A stretch of DNA of 34,484 nucleotides from CAYUCJ01 sp049282265 (GTDB lineage Bacteria > Desulfobacterota > DSM-4660 > Desulfatiglandales > Desulfatiglandaceae), in the NCBI GenBank assembly GCA_049282265.1, contig JBAPTR010000089.1, positions 1 to 34,484 on the forward strand. Reading direction: 5' to 3'. Below the pieces are notes generated by a model that was not told the DNA's origin, searched no databases, and saw only the letters and a program-made list of their open reading frames with translations. Of this stretch, positions 9,019 to 18,374 are shown in pieces (positions within the stretch are counted from its first letter, which is position 1; each line of letters begins with the position of its first letter). The position numbers were made by a program, and so were the translations under genes.

Positions 9019-10575
9019 TCAAGTTCGATCTTTCTGTTCACCGACGGCTGGTAATTCGTATTTTTTAATTTTGCCCGTGGAAGTCTTTGGAAATTTCTTA
9101 CAGAAAGTCATCTTCTTGGGCCATTTAAACCGGGCCAATCGATTTTGAAGAAAACCTTCAAGCATTTGGAGGGAAAAATCTGTACCATTTTTCTTTATAA
9201 TATAGGCATGTCCAACTTCACCCCATTTTTCATCGGCAATACCGATAACTGCGACTTCGGCGATCTCTGGATAATCCTTCAGAACCGATTCTACTTCAGC
9301 TGGATAGACATTCTCGCCGCCGGAAATATACATATCCTTTTTTCGGTCGGAAAAGAAAAAATAGCCTTCATTACCCCTCCAAGCCAGATCACCGGTGTGG
9401 AGCCAACCTTTTTTCATACTTGTTTGTGTCTTTTTATCTTCTTTCCAATATCCGCTCATGCAGATAGGCCCTCTAACCACCAGTTCTCCCACAATACCTG
9501 GATAAACAGGTTGGTTATAATTATCAAAAATTTCAACCTCTCCATGACACACCGGCTTGCCAATTGTATTGGGATTGGATAATAGATCTTCTTCTGAGGC
9601 CCATAAAATAATTGAGGTTTCTGTTTGACCCATAATTTGTCTGATTGGAAATCCACTACAGCGACACAAGTCTAATAGCTTTGTTGTTACTTTTTCTCCG
9701 CCTATTGCACAAATTATAAGCGAGGAAATATCAGCGCGATTCTGCACCGGCACATCGAGCAACATTCTTAACATTGTCGGAACTGCTGAGAATTTTGTGA
9801 TTCTATAATTCTCAATGTCATGATAGATATGTATGGGATTAAAAGATTGGTGGATGACCATGGTTGCACCATAGAACAAACATGGCGAAACTTGAATGAA
9901 AAGTCCACCGGAATGGTAAAGTGGTGACACGACCAACATGATGTCATCATGTTGGAAATTGAAGTATTCGCCGGCATTCAGGCAATTGTAGTATGTCTTT
10001 CGCAATGCAAGGAGCGCACCCTTTGGTCGACCACTTGTTCCTGAAGTATACATGATAACGTGATGCTGTTCCGGCTTTTCAGGATATGGATAATTTAAAT
10101 CCGGCTGTTTCCTAAAATCTCCTGTTCTGGTTTCAGCATGATAGTCTCTTATGTTGAATCCACTTTTTGAATCGCCGACCCTGGATAGAATCATTCCTTC
10201 TGGATATCGCTGTCGGTTATCGATTTCCAGACTCTCTCCAAATGATGATTCATAGATAACTATATTGGGCTCTGCATTGTTCATTGCCCAATTCAATTCA
10301 CTATGGGTCCAACGGGTGTTTAAAGGAACCAAAATAGCACCTATTTGAGCACATGCTAGGTAAATCTCAACAAATTCCGGGCAGTTTCTGAGCATAACCG
10401 CCACACGATCCCCTGAATGGATGCCCGATGCATCTAGCCAGGCAGCCACCTTTTGAGACGATTCCTGAAGCATTCGATAGGTGATCTTATTGTTTTCAAA
10501 AAATATGGCCGGTTTTTCGGGATGGCTTTCACTCCAATACTTTACCCAGTTGGCTATGTTATATTGATATAGCAT
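9019..10575 (-). CDS. AMP-forming acyl-CoA synthetase (ANL superfamily)
   Basis: A 518-aa acid:CoA ligase that forms an acyl-adenylate and then a CoA thioester in the cytoplasm. Motifs: MYTSGTSGRPKGALL (175-189), GWLHTGDLAWRG, the hinge segment FSDRKKDMYISGGENVYP, and KTSTGKIKK with catalytic Lys502. It belongs to the broad medium/long-chain or aryl acid ligase group; the specificity pocket cannot be read by eye. Together with the two PaaK-type ligases and the CaiB-type transferase it makes four CoA-activating enzymes in the window. The ribosome site before ATG 10575 is weak (GGAATCATCGC), which suggests low or coupled translation. A 115-base gap separates it from the molybdenum subunit gene upstream. 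Confidence 0.88.
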   Translation of the reverse strand: MLYQYNIANWVKYWSESHPEKPAIFFENNKITYRMLQESSQKVAAWLDASGIHSGDRVAVMLRNCPEFVEIYLACAQIGAILVPLNTRWTHSELNWAMNNAEPNIVIYESSFGESLEIDNRQRYPEGMILSRVGDSKSGFNIRDYHAETRTGDFRKQPDLNYPYPEKPEQHHVIMYTSGTSGRPKGALLALRKTYYNCLNAGEYFNFQHDDIMLVVSPLYHSGGLFIQVSPCLFYGATMVIHQSFNPIHIYHDIENYRITKFSAVPTMLRMLLDVPVQNRADISSLIICAIGGEKVTTKLLDLCRCSGFPIRQIMGQTETSIILWASEEDLLSNPNTIGKPVCHGEVEIFDNYNQPVYPGIVGELVVRGPICMSGYWKEDKKTQTSMKKGWLHTGDLAWRGNEGYFFFSDRKKDMYISGGENVYPAEVESVLKDYPEIAEVAVIGIADEKWGEVGHAYIIKKNGTDFSLQMLEGFLQNRLARFKWPKKMTFCKKFPKTSTGKIKKYELPAVGEQKDRT

Positions 10576-10690
10576 GCGATGATTCCATGCGGTCTATATG
10601 CGATTTCTGGATAGTGACTGAAAGCTTACTTTTTCGCCAGAAGTCCGGAAAGGAAAATCCCCTATTAACCTTGTATGCGGTTTAAATGCA

Positions 10691-13018
10691 TCAATCGATG
10701 ATGCACTCTTCTCCGGATGGCTGACCGATCGGCGTACCACAAGGATCGAGTCCCTCTTTGGCCTTAAGTGCGGCCAACACACGTTCGGGAGTAATAGGCA
10801 GGTGCTTGATTCGCACACCAACGGCGTCATAGATGGCATTGGCAATAGCCGGTGCAGTCGGCACGCAACCGGGTTCACCAACACCCTTGGCTCCAAAAGG
10901 CCCGTAGGGATCGATAGTTTCAATGATTACCGGCTGAATGTTAATAGCATCCTTGGCCGTGAGCACCTTATAGTCCCTAAAATTGGGATTCATGCATTTT
11001 CCCTTTTCCGATAGAACCTGTTCTTTAAGCGCATATCCAACGCCCATGAGAACGCCACCGTATATCTGGCCTTCCAGGAGCATTGGATTGATGGCACGCC
11101 CCACATCATGTGCAGCCACATAATCTAGAATGTCAACCTGTCCGGTCTCTTCATCCACACGTACTCTTACACCGTGTGTCCCAAACGCCCAGGTCATAGA
11201 GCTGTTGCCTGTAAAATCGCGAGCTACATTCTCATTATCAGGATCGTAAAACACCTCTGAGGACAACATTTCACCACTGTATTTAAAATGCTCCTTACGA
11301 ATCAGCTTATCAATTTGGATCTTTTGGTCCGACACTTCGGTCTGAAATGCAAACCCGTCGCAAAGCGTAATTTTTTCTGGTGTGGTCTCCAATTCTTGTG
11401 CTGCCAATTTCAATATATGATTCTTTATTTTCTGAGCGGCTTTATAAGCTGAGTTGCCGGCGACAAAAGTGGTTCGACTTGCGTGGGCACCGACATCCCA
11501 TGGGCACACTTGCGTATCCGTATGAATGACCTTTATGTCTTCAATTTTGAGACCCAACTCTTCTGCCACTATTTGACCAATAATATTGTCGGCGCCCTGG
11601 CCGATATCCGTCGCACCAGTGAAGACTTCCACCTTACCGAAATCATCCACTTTAATGAAAGTTCCGCAACCATCCGATTTATAGATACGCGCCCCACCGC
11701 CGTTATGGATTAGGGATGCCAAACCAACGCCAACGCCTTTTTCTTTTGGCTTGGTCCAGTCCAGCCGTTTGAAAACTTCTTCAATGCATTGATCTATCCC
11801 GCAAGAGCTGATCCGAAACCCCTGCGGGGTAACATCACCTGGTTGGTTCCTGTTGATCCGTCGGAACTCAACGGGATCGATTCCCACTTTTTCGGCGAGT
11901 GCATCCATGGAGGATTCGATGGCAAAGGTGGCCTGGGGATTTCCGTAACCCCGGAAAGCTTGTGAATACGTGTTGTTCGTATAGACGCACTGGGCACTAT
12001 AGCGTATGTTCCCTACCCGGTACAGACTCGTGATCGGCATCATCATAACACTAGGTGTCGTGGCCCCCCAACATGTATAGGCTCCGTTATCTAAAATCAT
12101 CGATACATCTCTGAAAAGTAGTTTGCCGTTTTTATCACATCCCTGGGATATCTTGGTGATGGTCGGCTGTCTGGTCGAGGTGGCGAAGAATTCTTCCTCA
12201 CGATCAAACACTAATTTTACAGGTCGTCGGGTATGATGGGCGAGCAGGATAGCAATATGCTCATACGCATAGGTGTCCAGTTTACTTCCAAAACCACCGC
12301 CGATACAGGGTTTAATAAGCCGGACACGTGGATTTACAATCCCCATTGTTTTTAGCGCTTCGGTAAAATCCTTTTTTGCCAGTGAAGGAATCTGTGTATT
12401 TGTGTATATGGTCAGACTGTTGGTATGGTCAAACTCTGCTAAAGCGCCACTTGTTCCCATGCAGCAATGGGTCACCCAGGTCGTGCTGTATTTATCTTCG
12501 ACAACAAATTCTGCCGCGTCTCTAGCGGCATCGACATCACCGTAATGCAGTTTCCATGGAAGTTTGAGGGTATTCGTCTTGTGATCTTCGTGAATCAGCG
12601 GCGCACCGGGTTGCATGGCTGTTTCCGGATCAAAAACACCCGGTAACGCTTCGTATTTAACCTCAATTAATTTGATTGCTTTGCGCGCAATCTCTTTAGA
12701 AGTAGCCGCTACAGCAGCAACTTCATCACGGAAGGAGCGAACCTTGTTCGATTTCAAGGGCGGATTATCTTTATAGAAACCCATTTTCATCTTGGGGGGA
12801 ACATCTGCACCTGTTAGAACTGCTCGAACACCGGGAAGGGCTTCCGCTTTCGAGGTATCGATATGGGTGATTCTAGCATGGGCGTATTTGCTGTAGAGAA
12901 TTTTTCCATGGAGCATGCCCGGAACTTTGAGATCTTGGATGTAAACCGATTTGCCGATCGCCTTCTCAGCGGCATCGAGTTTTGGGATCCTTTTTCCAAT
13001 TAATTTAAATTTACTCAT
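10691..13018 (-). CDS. Xanthine-dehydrogenase-family molybdenum-binding subunit
   Basis: Large catalytic subunit (775 aa) of a three-part molybdenum hydroxylase-type enzyme. Visible motifs are GGGFGSK, the pterin-contacting QAFRGYGNPQ, GATDIGQGADN, and GVGEPG with the active-site glutamate at about 715. Family members hydroxylate or dehydroxylate aromatic acyl-CoAs (4-hydroxybenzoyl-CoA reductase alpha is the closest familiar role), oxidise aldehydes or N-heterocycles, and in a few cases hydrate and dehydrogenate cyclic enones. Start ATG 13018 is chosen over a TTG 12 bases upstream because GGAGAG lies 6 bases before it. It follows the 2Fe-2S and FAD subunit genes in transcription order. No maturation chaperone (XdhC type) gene is in the window. 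Confidence 0.87.
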   Translation of the reverse strand: MSKFKLIGKRIPKLDAAEKAIGKSVYIQDLKVPGMLHGKILYSKYAHARITHIDTSKAEALPGVRAVLTGADVPPKMKMGFYKDNPPLKSNKVRSFRDEVAAVAATSKEIARKAIKLIEVKYEALPGVFDPETAMQPGAPLIHEDHKTNTLKLPWKLHYGDVDAARDAAEFVVEDKYSTTWVTHCCMGTSGALAEFDHTNSLTIYTNTQIPSLAKKDFTEALKTMGIVNPRVRLIKPCIGGGFGSKLDTYAYEHIAILLAHHTRRPVKLVFDREEEFFATSTRQPTITKISQGCDKNGKLLFRDVSMILDNGAYTCWGATTPSVMMMPITSLYRVGNIRYSAQCVYTNNTYSQAFRGYGNPQATFAIESSMDALAEKVGIDPVEFRRINRNQPGDVTPQGFRISSCGIDQCIEEVFKRLDWTKPKEKGVGVGLASLIHNGGGARIYKSDGCGTFIKVDDFGKVEVFTGATDIGQGADNIIGQIVAEELGLKIEDIKVIHTDTQVCPWDVGAHASRTTFVAGNSAYKAAQKIKNHILKLAAQELETTPEKITLCDGFAFQTEVSDQKIQIDKLIRKEHFKYSGEMLSSEVFYDPDNENVARDFTGNSSMTWAFGTHGVRVRVDEETGQVDILDYVAAHDVGRAINPMLLEGQIYGGVLMGVGYALKEQVLSEKGKCMNPNFRDYKVLTAKDAINIQPVIIETIDPYGPFGAKGVGEPGCVPTAPAIANAIYDAVGVRIKHLPITPERVLAALKAKEGLDPCGTPIGQPSGEECIID

Positions 13019-13123
13019 GATACTCTCCAATATGTAAAATTAACTGTTCAATTAGACAAATAGGATTTGGCCTGATGGAGAATAAATTATTCGCCTGGGC
13101 AAACGTGTTGATCAAATCAAACG

Positions 13124-13627
13124 CTATTCATCCCGCCAGGCAACCGGCTTTACTTCCTGCGTATCACTGTCTCGAACGGCCTTTATAGAATTAAATATTG
13201 GTGTATATCCCGTACACCGGCAGATATTGCCCGCCAGGTAATGCTTCATCTCCTCATCGCTTACTTCAGGATTTTCCTCAAGCATGGCTTTGGAGGCCAT
13301 GATCATTCCTGGCGAACAGAAGCCACACTGAATACCGCCATTATCAACAAACGACTGCTGCAAGGGATGCATGGTTCCGTCCTTCTTCGCGAGTCCTTCA
13401 ATGGTCTGAACCTTTCTCTTGTTCACGTCAACCGCGAGATAAATGCAGGAATTAATCGCTTTACCATCAACGATAACCGTGCAGGCACCGCATTCGCCGC
13501 TGCCACAGCCTTCCTTGGTCCCCGTAAAACCCAGTTCCTCCCGCAAAAGATAAAGCAATGTCCAGTGATCTTTAACTGTATATTCAACTTGATGCCCATT
13601 AAGTTCAAATGATATCTCAGTAGCCAT
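13124..13627 (-). CDS. 2Fe-2S subunit of xanthine-dehydrogenase-family enzyme
   Basis: A 167-aa electron-transfer subunit with the two standard [2Fe-2S] clusters: plant-ferredoxin type Cys41, 46, 49 and 61 (GCGSGECGACT), and the helical domain Cys101, 104, 136 and 138 (QCGFCSPG; CRCTGY). The length matches separate small subunits such as HcrC or CoxS. It would carry electrons between the Mo site of the downstream subunit and the FAD of the upstream one. AAGGAGA lies about 11 bases before ATG 13627. A 175-base gap separates it from the FAD subunit gene; I see no gene or clear signal in that gap. Confidence 0.92.
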   Translation of the reverse strand: MATEISFELNGHQVEYTVKDHWTLLYLLREELGFTGTKEGCGSGECGACTVIVDGKAINSCIYLAVDVNKRKVQTIEGLAKKDGTMHPLQQSFVDNGGIQCGFCSPGMIMASKAMLEENPEVSDEEMKHYLAGNICRCTGYTPIFNSIKAVRDSDTQEVKPVAWRDE

Positions 13628-13802
13628 AGCTGCCAGGTCTCCTTATTTTCCAATTTGATTCGTTCTGTTCTAAATCACGAGGCGATTTTGAGAAAAATTG
13701 ATTATTCCCCGAATTGTTCCACTCTCAAATAATCCGGACTAATATTTTCATACCCTAGTAATAACGGCATTTACTTTAGTTGATAGGACAAGTTAAAGCC
13801 GA

Positions 13803-14678
13803 TCAGTCCCTCAAACGCTCAAGAATTTTCAACCCCATCCGTTTGACCTGGACATTGACCATTTTGCGTCGATACCAGGCTACTCCGCGAATGCTGTCAC
13901 GGACCTTAGATTCCTCGCCGGCTATACGCCCGGCCTCGTCTAATACTTGCTCATCAATGGTTTTGTTGATGAGAAACTTTTCTGCTTCGTAGGCCCGGAG
14001 GGGAACCGGTGCTGCTACCCCCAGACAGATGCGCGCTTTAAGACATTTTTCCATATTTTCATCAAAGCTTAACGCGACGCCGACGCCCAAAAGAGGCAGC
14101 TCCATGGCGGCTCTACGCCCGAATTTAATATATGCGCTGCCGGTGTTGGGTGGTAATGGTGGAATTACAATCTCGGTCAGAATCTCGCTTGCCTCTAAAA
14201 TATTTTGCCCAGGGCCGAGGAAAAATTTCACCAGATCTTCAATGTGCTCGCCTTTTGGACCTTGAAACTTTACCCGGGCATCCAAAGCAATCAGTGGAAT
14301 TGCCCCATCGGCAGAGGGTACGGCATTGACCAGATTACCGCCTATGGTGGCGACATTGCGGATTTGGACCGATCCTATATTGGAAACGGCATCGTAAATG
14401 ATGGTGTATTGGCTTTTAATAAGAGGAGAAGTTTCAAGTTTTCGATGGGTCACCATCGCCCCAATCCGCAATTCGCCGGTTTTACGATCTTGAACGATTT
14501 CGTCGAGTGCGGGAATATCTTTTAGTGAAATCAAATAATCTTTCACCAACTTATCTTCTTTTATCTTAACCACAACATCGGTCCCGCCGGCGACATATTT
14601 TGCCTGGTCACCGTGGGCCTCAGCCAGTGATATGGCTTCATCCAGGTTTTTTGGCTTCAGAACTTGAAAGGGTTTCAT
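13803..14678 (-). CDS. FAD-binding subunit of xanthine-dehydrogenase-family enzyme
   Basis: A 291-aa FAD subunit of the molybdenum flavoprotein family. It has the FAD loops AGGTDVVVKI (30-39) and IRNVATIGGNLVNAVPSAD. The protein has only two cysteines (KCLKARICLG) and lacks the Cys-rich insertion that binds a 4Fe-4S cluster in the beta subunit of 4-hydroxybenzoyl-CoA reductase, so that specific enzyme is unlikely. GGAGGA precedes ATG 14678. The gene order FAD, 2Fe-2S, Mo differs from the Mo-FAD-FeS order of several known operons. The 150-base gap to the upstream PaaK gene holds nothing recognisable. Confidence 0.9.
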   Translation of the reverse strand: MKPFQVLKPKNLDEAISLAEAHGDQAKYVAGGTDVVVKIKEDKLVKDYLISLKDIPALDEIVQDRKTGELRIGAMVTHRKLETSPLIKSQYTIIYDAVSNIGSVQIRNVATIGGNLVNAVPSADGAIPLIALDARVKFQGPKGEHIEDLVKFFLGPGQNILEASEILTEIVIPPLPPNTGSAYIKFGRRAAMELPLLGVGVALSFDENMEKCLKARICLGVAAPVPLRAYEAEKFLINKTIDEQVLDEAGRIAGEESKVRDSIRGVAWYRRKMVNVQVKRMGLKILERLRD

Positions 14679-14828
14679 TGCCGGTCCTCCAGCTTATTGC
14701 TTATGGTTTGGTTATAAATCGAACAGGCGGTAATACGCGCCATGGTGCGATAGTAAAAAAAAATAAATGACGGCATTGCGGCTTGTATTCACGGATGTTA
14801 TTGTCAGGCCCGTATAGCACAACGTTCG

Positions 14829-16142
14829 TTAATACCGGTAATCATATATGCGTTTTGTTTTGCGATCAGATCGGCCGAGCGCGCCATGGTCGACGATCTC
14901 AACTTCAGCACTTACCAAGATCTCCTTTTTAATGGCGGATTGAATTTTTTTGACCAATTCCGCTTCATTCGTCTTTGGATCATTCATGGACCGTTCAACC
15001 TTGATCGTCATATAATCCCGTCCGTCACTCTGACGCTCAAGGATGAGGTTATATTCACAACCAATGTCGCCGCATTCCAGATCGGCCCCTGTAAAACGTG
15101 ACAGAATTTCGTCGATATGCCCTGGATAGGTATTAACCCCCCTGAAAACGATCATGTCGTCAGAGCGACCGAGGATGCGATCATGGCGGGGAAAAATGGA
15201 TCCGCAACCACATTGACCCGGAATCAAACGGGTTAAATCTCTTGTTCGATAGCGCACCAAGGGAACAGCCTCTTTTCGCAGGCTTGTCACCACCATCTCT
15301 CCAATTTCGCCCGCTACGGCCGGTTCCAATGTCTTCGGATCAAGAATTTCTAAAATATAGCAGTCCGACCAGTAGTGTATTCCGGAATGTTGACTGCAAT
15401 CCAATCCCATTCCGGGTCCATAAAGCTCCGTCATGCCGGTAATGTCGTATATATCTTCAACGCCCAGAAGCTCATATATTCGTTGACGCATCGCTTCACT
15501 GGTACGTTCCGAACCAATGATGATCTTTCTCAAATTAATTTTATCATTTAGCCCCCGGTGATCGATTTCTTCGGAGAGCAGAAGCGCCATCGAAGCGGTG
15601 CAGGTCATTACGGTTGTTTGAAAGTCGACAAGAAATTGGCATTGCATGTCCAAATTTCCCGGGCCAATAGGGATCGCCATTGCTCCTAATGCTTCGCATC
15701 CCATCTGAAAACTGATCCCGGCGGTCCAAACCCCGTATCCGGAAGATATCTGAACTCTGTCTTTCGTAGTAACTTCGGCCATCTGATAGCATCGGGCGAA
15801 ATAATTTGTCCAGTCTTGGATATCTTTCCGGGTATAACATAGCACCTTGCGCTTGCCCGTGGTACCGGATGAGGCATGAATGCGAACGACATCCTCAAAT
15901 GGAACGCAAAGCAATGGAAAGGGATAACCCTCCTTGAGGTCTTCCGCCGTGGTGAATGGGAGTTTCTGCAGATCTTCTAAGGCTTGAATATCAGTTGGAC
16001 CGATACCTTTCTCGTCAAAACGTTTCCGGTAAACGTCTGATCCATTATATGCATGTGCCACCGTCCACTTGAGCCCTTCTATCTGCAATTTCTTAATTTC
16101 TTCGCCTGTCGCAGCATTTGGCATAAAATTTCTCTGCATCAT
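14829..16142 (-). CDS. Phenylacetate-CoA ligase family protein (PaaK-like), copy 1
   Basis: A 437-aa AMP-forming aryl acid:CoA ligase of the PaaK group. The ATP-binding loop SSGTTGKRK is at 91-99; MTELYGPG and RYRTRDLTRLIPGQCGCG follow, then the C-terminal lid with the end KRIYDYRY. The length is normal for PaaK (about 430-440 aa). Phenylacetate is the textbook substrate, but anaerobic members also act on other aryl acids. It is strongly similar along its whole length to the ligase at 29174-30472, so the two are recent paralogs. TAGGAA precedes ATG 16142, 38 bases after the mutase large-subunit gene. Confidence 0.88.
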   Translation of the reverse strand: MMQRNFMPNAATGEEIKKLQIEGLKWTVAHAYNGSDVYRKRFDEKGIGPTDIQALEDLQKLPFTTAEDLKEGYPFPLLCVPFEDVVRIHASSGTTGKRKVLCYTRKDIQDWTNYFARCYQMAEVTTKDRVQISSGYGVWTAGISFQMGCEALGAMAIPIGPGNLDMQCQFLVDFQTTVMTCTASMALLLSEEIDHRGLNDKINLRKIIIGSERTSEAMRQRIYELLGVEDIYDITGMTELYGPGMGLDCSQHSGIHYWSDCYILEILDPKTLEPAVAGEIGEMVVTSLRKEAVPLVRYRTRDLTRLIPGQCGCGSIFPRHDRILGRSDDMIVFRGVNTYPGHIDEILSRFTGADLECGDIGCEYNLILERQSDGRDYMTIKVERSMNDPKTNEAELVKKIQSAIKKEILVSAEVEIVDHGALGRSDRKTKRIYDYRY

Positions 16143-16180
16143 TTTGTTTTTCCTACTATTTTGGAGTTTGTTGCAACGAC

Positions 16181-17809
16181 CTAAAATAGACTCGGTTCAC
16201 CAAACTCTCCAAATACTTCTCGAAATACGTTCGCCATCTCACCGACCGTTGCATAGCTCTTGCAACACGCTACCAAGTGGGGCATTACGTTCTTTTCATC
16301 TTTTGCCGCATTAGTCAAATCTTTCAAGGTTCGAGAGACTTCTTTGTTATCTCTTGTGCGCTTTAGTTCCTTTAATCGCTTAATTTGACGCTCCGCCCCG
16401 CTATCATCATATTGGTGAAGTTCAACATCCATGTCCACGCCCTCGGTGTACTTATTTACACCCACTTTGATGGCTTCACCGTTTTGGAGCCTTTTTTCGT
16501 ACTCATAGGCTTGGCGGGAGACGCTCCGCTGGACATGTCCGGTTGAAATCCCCTCGATAATCCCGCCGATTTTTTCAACTTCCCCAATTTCGGCCAATAT
16601 TTTCTGCTCCATCTCTTTGGTAAGCGTCTCGATAAAGTACGAACCGGCCAGGGGATCGACCGTGTCTCTTAAACCTATTTCATCCATCATGATTTGAAGC
16701 GTTCGCAACGAAAGCAAGGTGGATCTTTCAGTTGGAATCGTATAAGCTTCATCAAATGAACACAGCGCTGTCGTTTGCGCACTAGAAAGGGCTGCGGCTA
16801 ATACATAGTAAGCACCTCTCATGATATTATTCTCCGGCTGTTCCTTGGTTAAACCGGAACCCCCTCCTCCGAAAAGCCCGCGCAAAAAGAGCGCCTTGTC
16901 TTTTTGTACACCGTAACGTTCCCGAAGCAGTTTTGCCCATAATTTACGTGCTGCCCGAAATTTGGCCACCGTCTCCCAAAGATTGCCGTAGATATTAAAA
17001 TTAAATGAAAATCTATCTACAAAATCCTCGGCCTTGTAACCTCGCGCCACCACATTATCAATATAGGCAAATGCAATTGAAAATGCATATGCTATCTCTT
17101 GAACCGGAGTTGCACCGGACTCACGGATGTGGTAACCACAAACAGAAACCGGGTTACATTTCGGAAGAGATTTCATGCTGTATTCAATCGTGTCACCGAT
17201 CAATCGTACGGCCGGTTCAACCGGGTATATCCAAGCACCTCGACCGATAATCTCTTTTAAAATATCGTTTTGAGGGGTTGCCGATATCACTTTTCTGTCA
17301 TAGCCATATTTCTCGGCTACGGCTTGGTACATGGCCAACATGATGGATGCGACAGCATTGATGGTCAGGCCGCTACCAATGCGGTCCAGCTGGATATCCT
17401 TGAAGGCAATTTCAAAGTCTCTCAGCGAATCGACCGCCATGCCGACCCGGCCCACTTCACCGTCTGCCATCGGGTCATCCGAATCATAGCCCATCTGAGT
17501 AGGAAGATCGAAGGCCACATTCAACCCTGTCTGTCCATGGGAAATCATCAGTTTGAAACGATTGTTCGTATCTTCGGGAGTCCCAAACCCTGTATATTGC
17601 CGCGTTGTCCAGTTACGGCTGCGGTATCCGAGCGGGTGCAGGTTTCGTGTAAAGGGAAATTGGCCGGGATCACCCAAGTCCTTTTCATAATCAAATCCAA
17701 CTCGCTCAAGATCCTTCGGTGTATATACCGGTTTTACTTCTATACCGGATTGCAAAATGACCTTTTTGATGGCATCTTTTTCGTCTTTAATGTAAGTCGC
17801 TACGCCCAT
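16181..17809 (-). CDS. B12-dependent acyl-CoA mutase, large (catalytic) subunit; methylmalonyl-CoA mutase-like
   Basis: A 542-aa substrate-binding subunit without the cobalamin domain, which is encoded by the next gene upstream. It catalyses a 1,2 carbon-skeleton rearrangement through an adenosyl radical. Tyr72 (RQYTGF), Arg190 (GRGAWIYP) and His227 (CGYH) have exactly the spacing (118 and 37 residues) of Tyr89, Arg207 and His244 of Propionibacterium methylmalonyl-CoA mutase, the residues that bind the substrate carboxylate. It therefore lacks the Ile/Gln pair of 2-hydroxyisobutyryl-CoA mutase, and the HCM-specific Asp position is Ala99. A carboxylated acyl-CoA substrate is thus favoured. No epimerase or MeaB-type GTPase gene lies nearby, so a role beyond propionate metabolism is possible. 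Confidence 0.88.
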   Translation of the reverse strand: MGVATYIKDEKDAIKKVILQSGIEVKPVYTPKDLERVGFDYEKDLGDPGQFPFTRNLHPLGYRSRNWTTRQYTGFGTPEDTNNRFKLMISHGQTGLNVAFDLPTQMGYDSDDPMADGEVGRVGMAVDSLRDFEIAFKDIQLDRIGSGLTINAVASIMLAMYQAVAEKYGYDRKVISATPQNDILKEIIGRGAWIYPVEPAVRLIGDTIEYSMKSLPKCNPVSVCGYHIRESGATPVQEIAYAFSIAFAYIDNVVARGYKAEDFVDRFSFNFNIYGNLWETVAKFRAARKLWAKLLRERYGVQKDKALFLRGLFGGGGSGLTKEQPENNIMRGAYYVLAAALSSAQTTALCSFDEAYTIPTERSTLLSLRTLQIMMDEIGLRDTVDPLAGSYFIETLTKEMEQKILAEIGEVEKIGGIIEGISTGHVQRSVSRQAYEYEKRLQNGEAIKVGVNKYTEGVDMDVELHQYDDSGAERQIKRLKELKRTRDNKEVSRTLKDLTNAAKDEKNVMPHLVACCKSYATVGEMANVFREVFGEFGEPSLF

Positions 17810-17921
17810 GTTGACCTCACTTTCTATTTCTTTCGATAGTTGGCAGCCCCTTTATCAGGGACCATAAAGCTTAATGAATGAAGGCTCAAAGCCAGGTTTT
17901 ATTATCGCGGACAGTAAGGTA

Positions 17922-18314
17922 TCAGACCATCGCTTGTATAGACGGAATGATCTCTTTAAAAGGTGTACCATTTGGAAAGACGCCCTTGACACCGATCTCT
18001 TTCAGCTTCGCGATGTCCTGTTTGGGAATCACACCACCGACGACGACATGGACATCAGACATCTCTTTCTCTTGCAGCTTATTGATCAGTTTCTTGCAGA
18101 TTGTCATATGCGCCCCGGTCATGATGCTCAGGCCTATGATATCAACAGCTTCTTGAATTGCAACCGAAATAATCTGATCGATACTCTGATGCAGCCCGGT
18201 ATAGATGACTTCCATTCCGGCATCGCGAAGGGCCAATGCTATGATTTTGGCACCGCGGTCATGGCCATCCAATCCGGGTTTAGCAACGAGAATCTTGATT
18301 GTTTTTGATACCAT
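17922..18314 (-). CDS. Cobalamin-binding small subunit of acyl-CoA mutase
   Basis: A 130-aa B12-binding Rossmann domain with the base-off motif DxHxxG at Asp16-His18-Gly21 (GLDGHDRG), GLSIMTGAHM and VVVGGVIPKQD. This matches the C-terminal domain of methylmalonyl-CoA mutase and stand-alone subunits of two-part mutases. It pairs with the large subunit encoded 112 bases downstream. AAGGAGA precedes ATG 18314. The 60-base gap to the acyl-CoA dehydrogenase gene suggests one transcript. Confidence 0.93.
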   Translation of the reverse strand: MVSKTIKILVAKPGLDGHDRGAKIIALALRDAGMEVIYTGLHQSIDQIISVAIQEAVDIIGLSIMTGAHMTICKKLINKLQEKEMSDVHVVVGGVIPKQDIAKLKEIGVKGVFPNGTPFKEIIPSIQAMV

Positions 18315-18374
18315 TGATTGGTCTCCTTATCTTTCAAATCAAACCATTGGAGGAAATTTGTAACAAACGGATTA

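Noticed and set aside
13803..14678. 4-hydroxybenzoyl-CoA reductase beta subunit (hcrB)
   Set aside because: The 4Fe-4S insertion with its extra cysteines is missing; only two cysteines occur in the protein.
14745..14770. T-run terminator after the PaaK copy 1 gene
   Set aside because: A run of Ts is present in the transcript, but no stable hairpin precedes it and the same-strand genes continue.
16181..17809. 2-hydroxyisobutyryl-CoA or isobutyryl-CoA mutase
   Set aside because: The diagnostic Ile/Gln or Phe/Gln pairs are replaced by Tyr72/Arg190, and the HCM Asp is Ala99.
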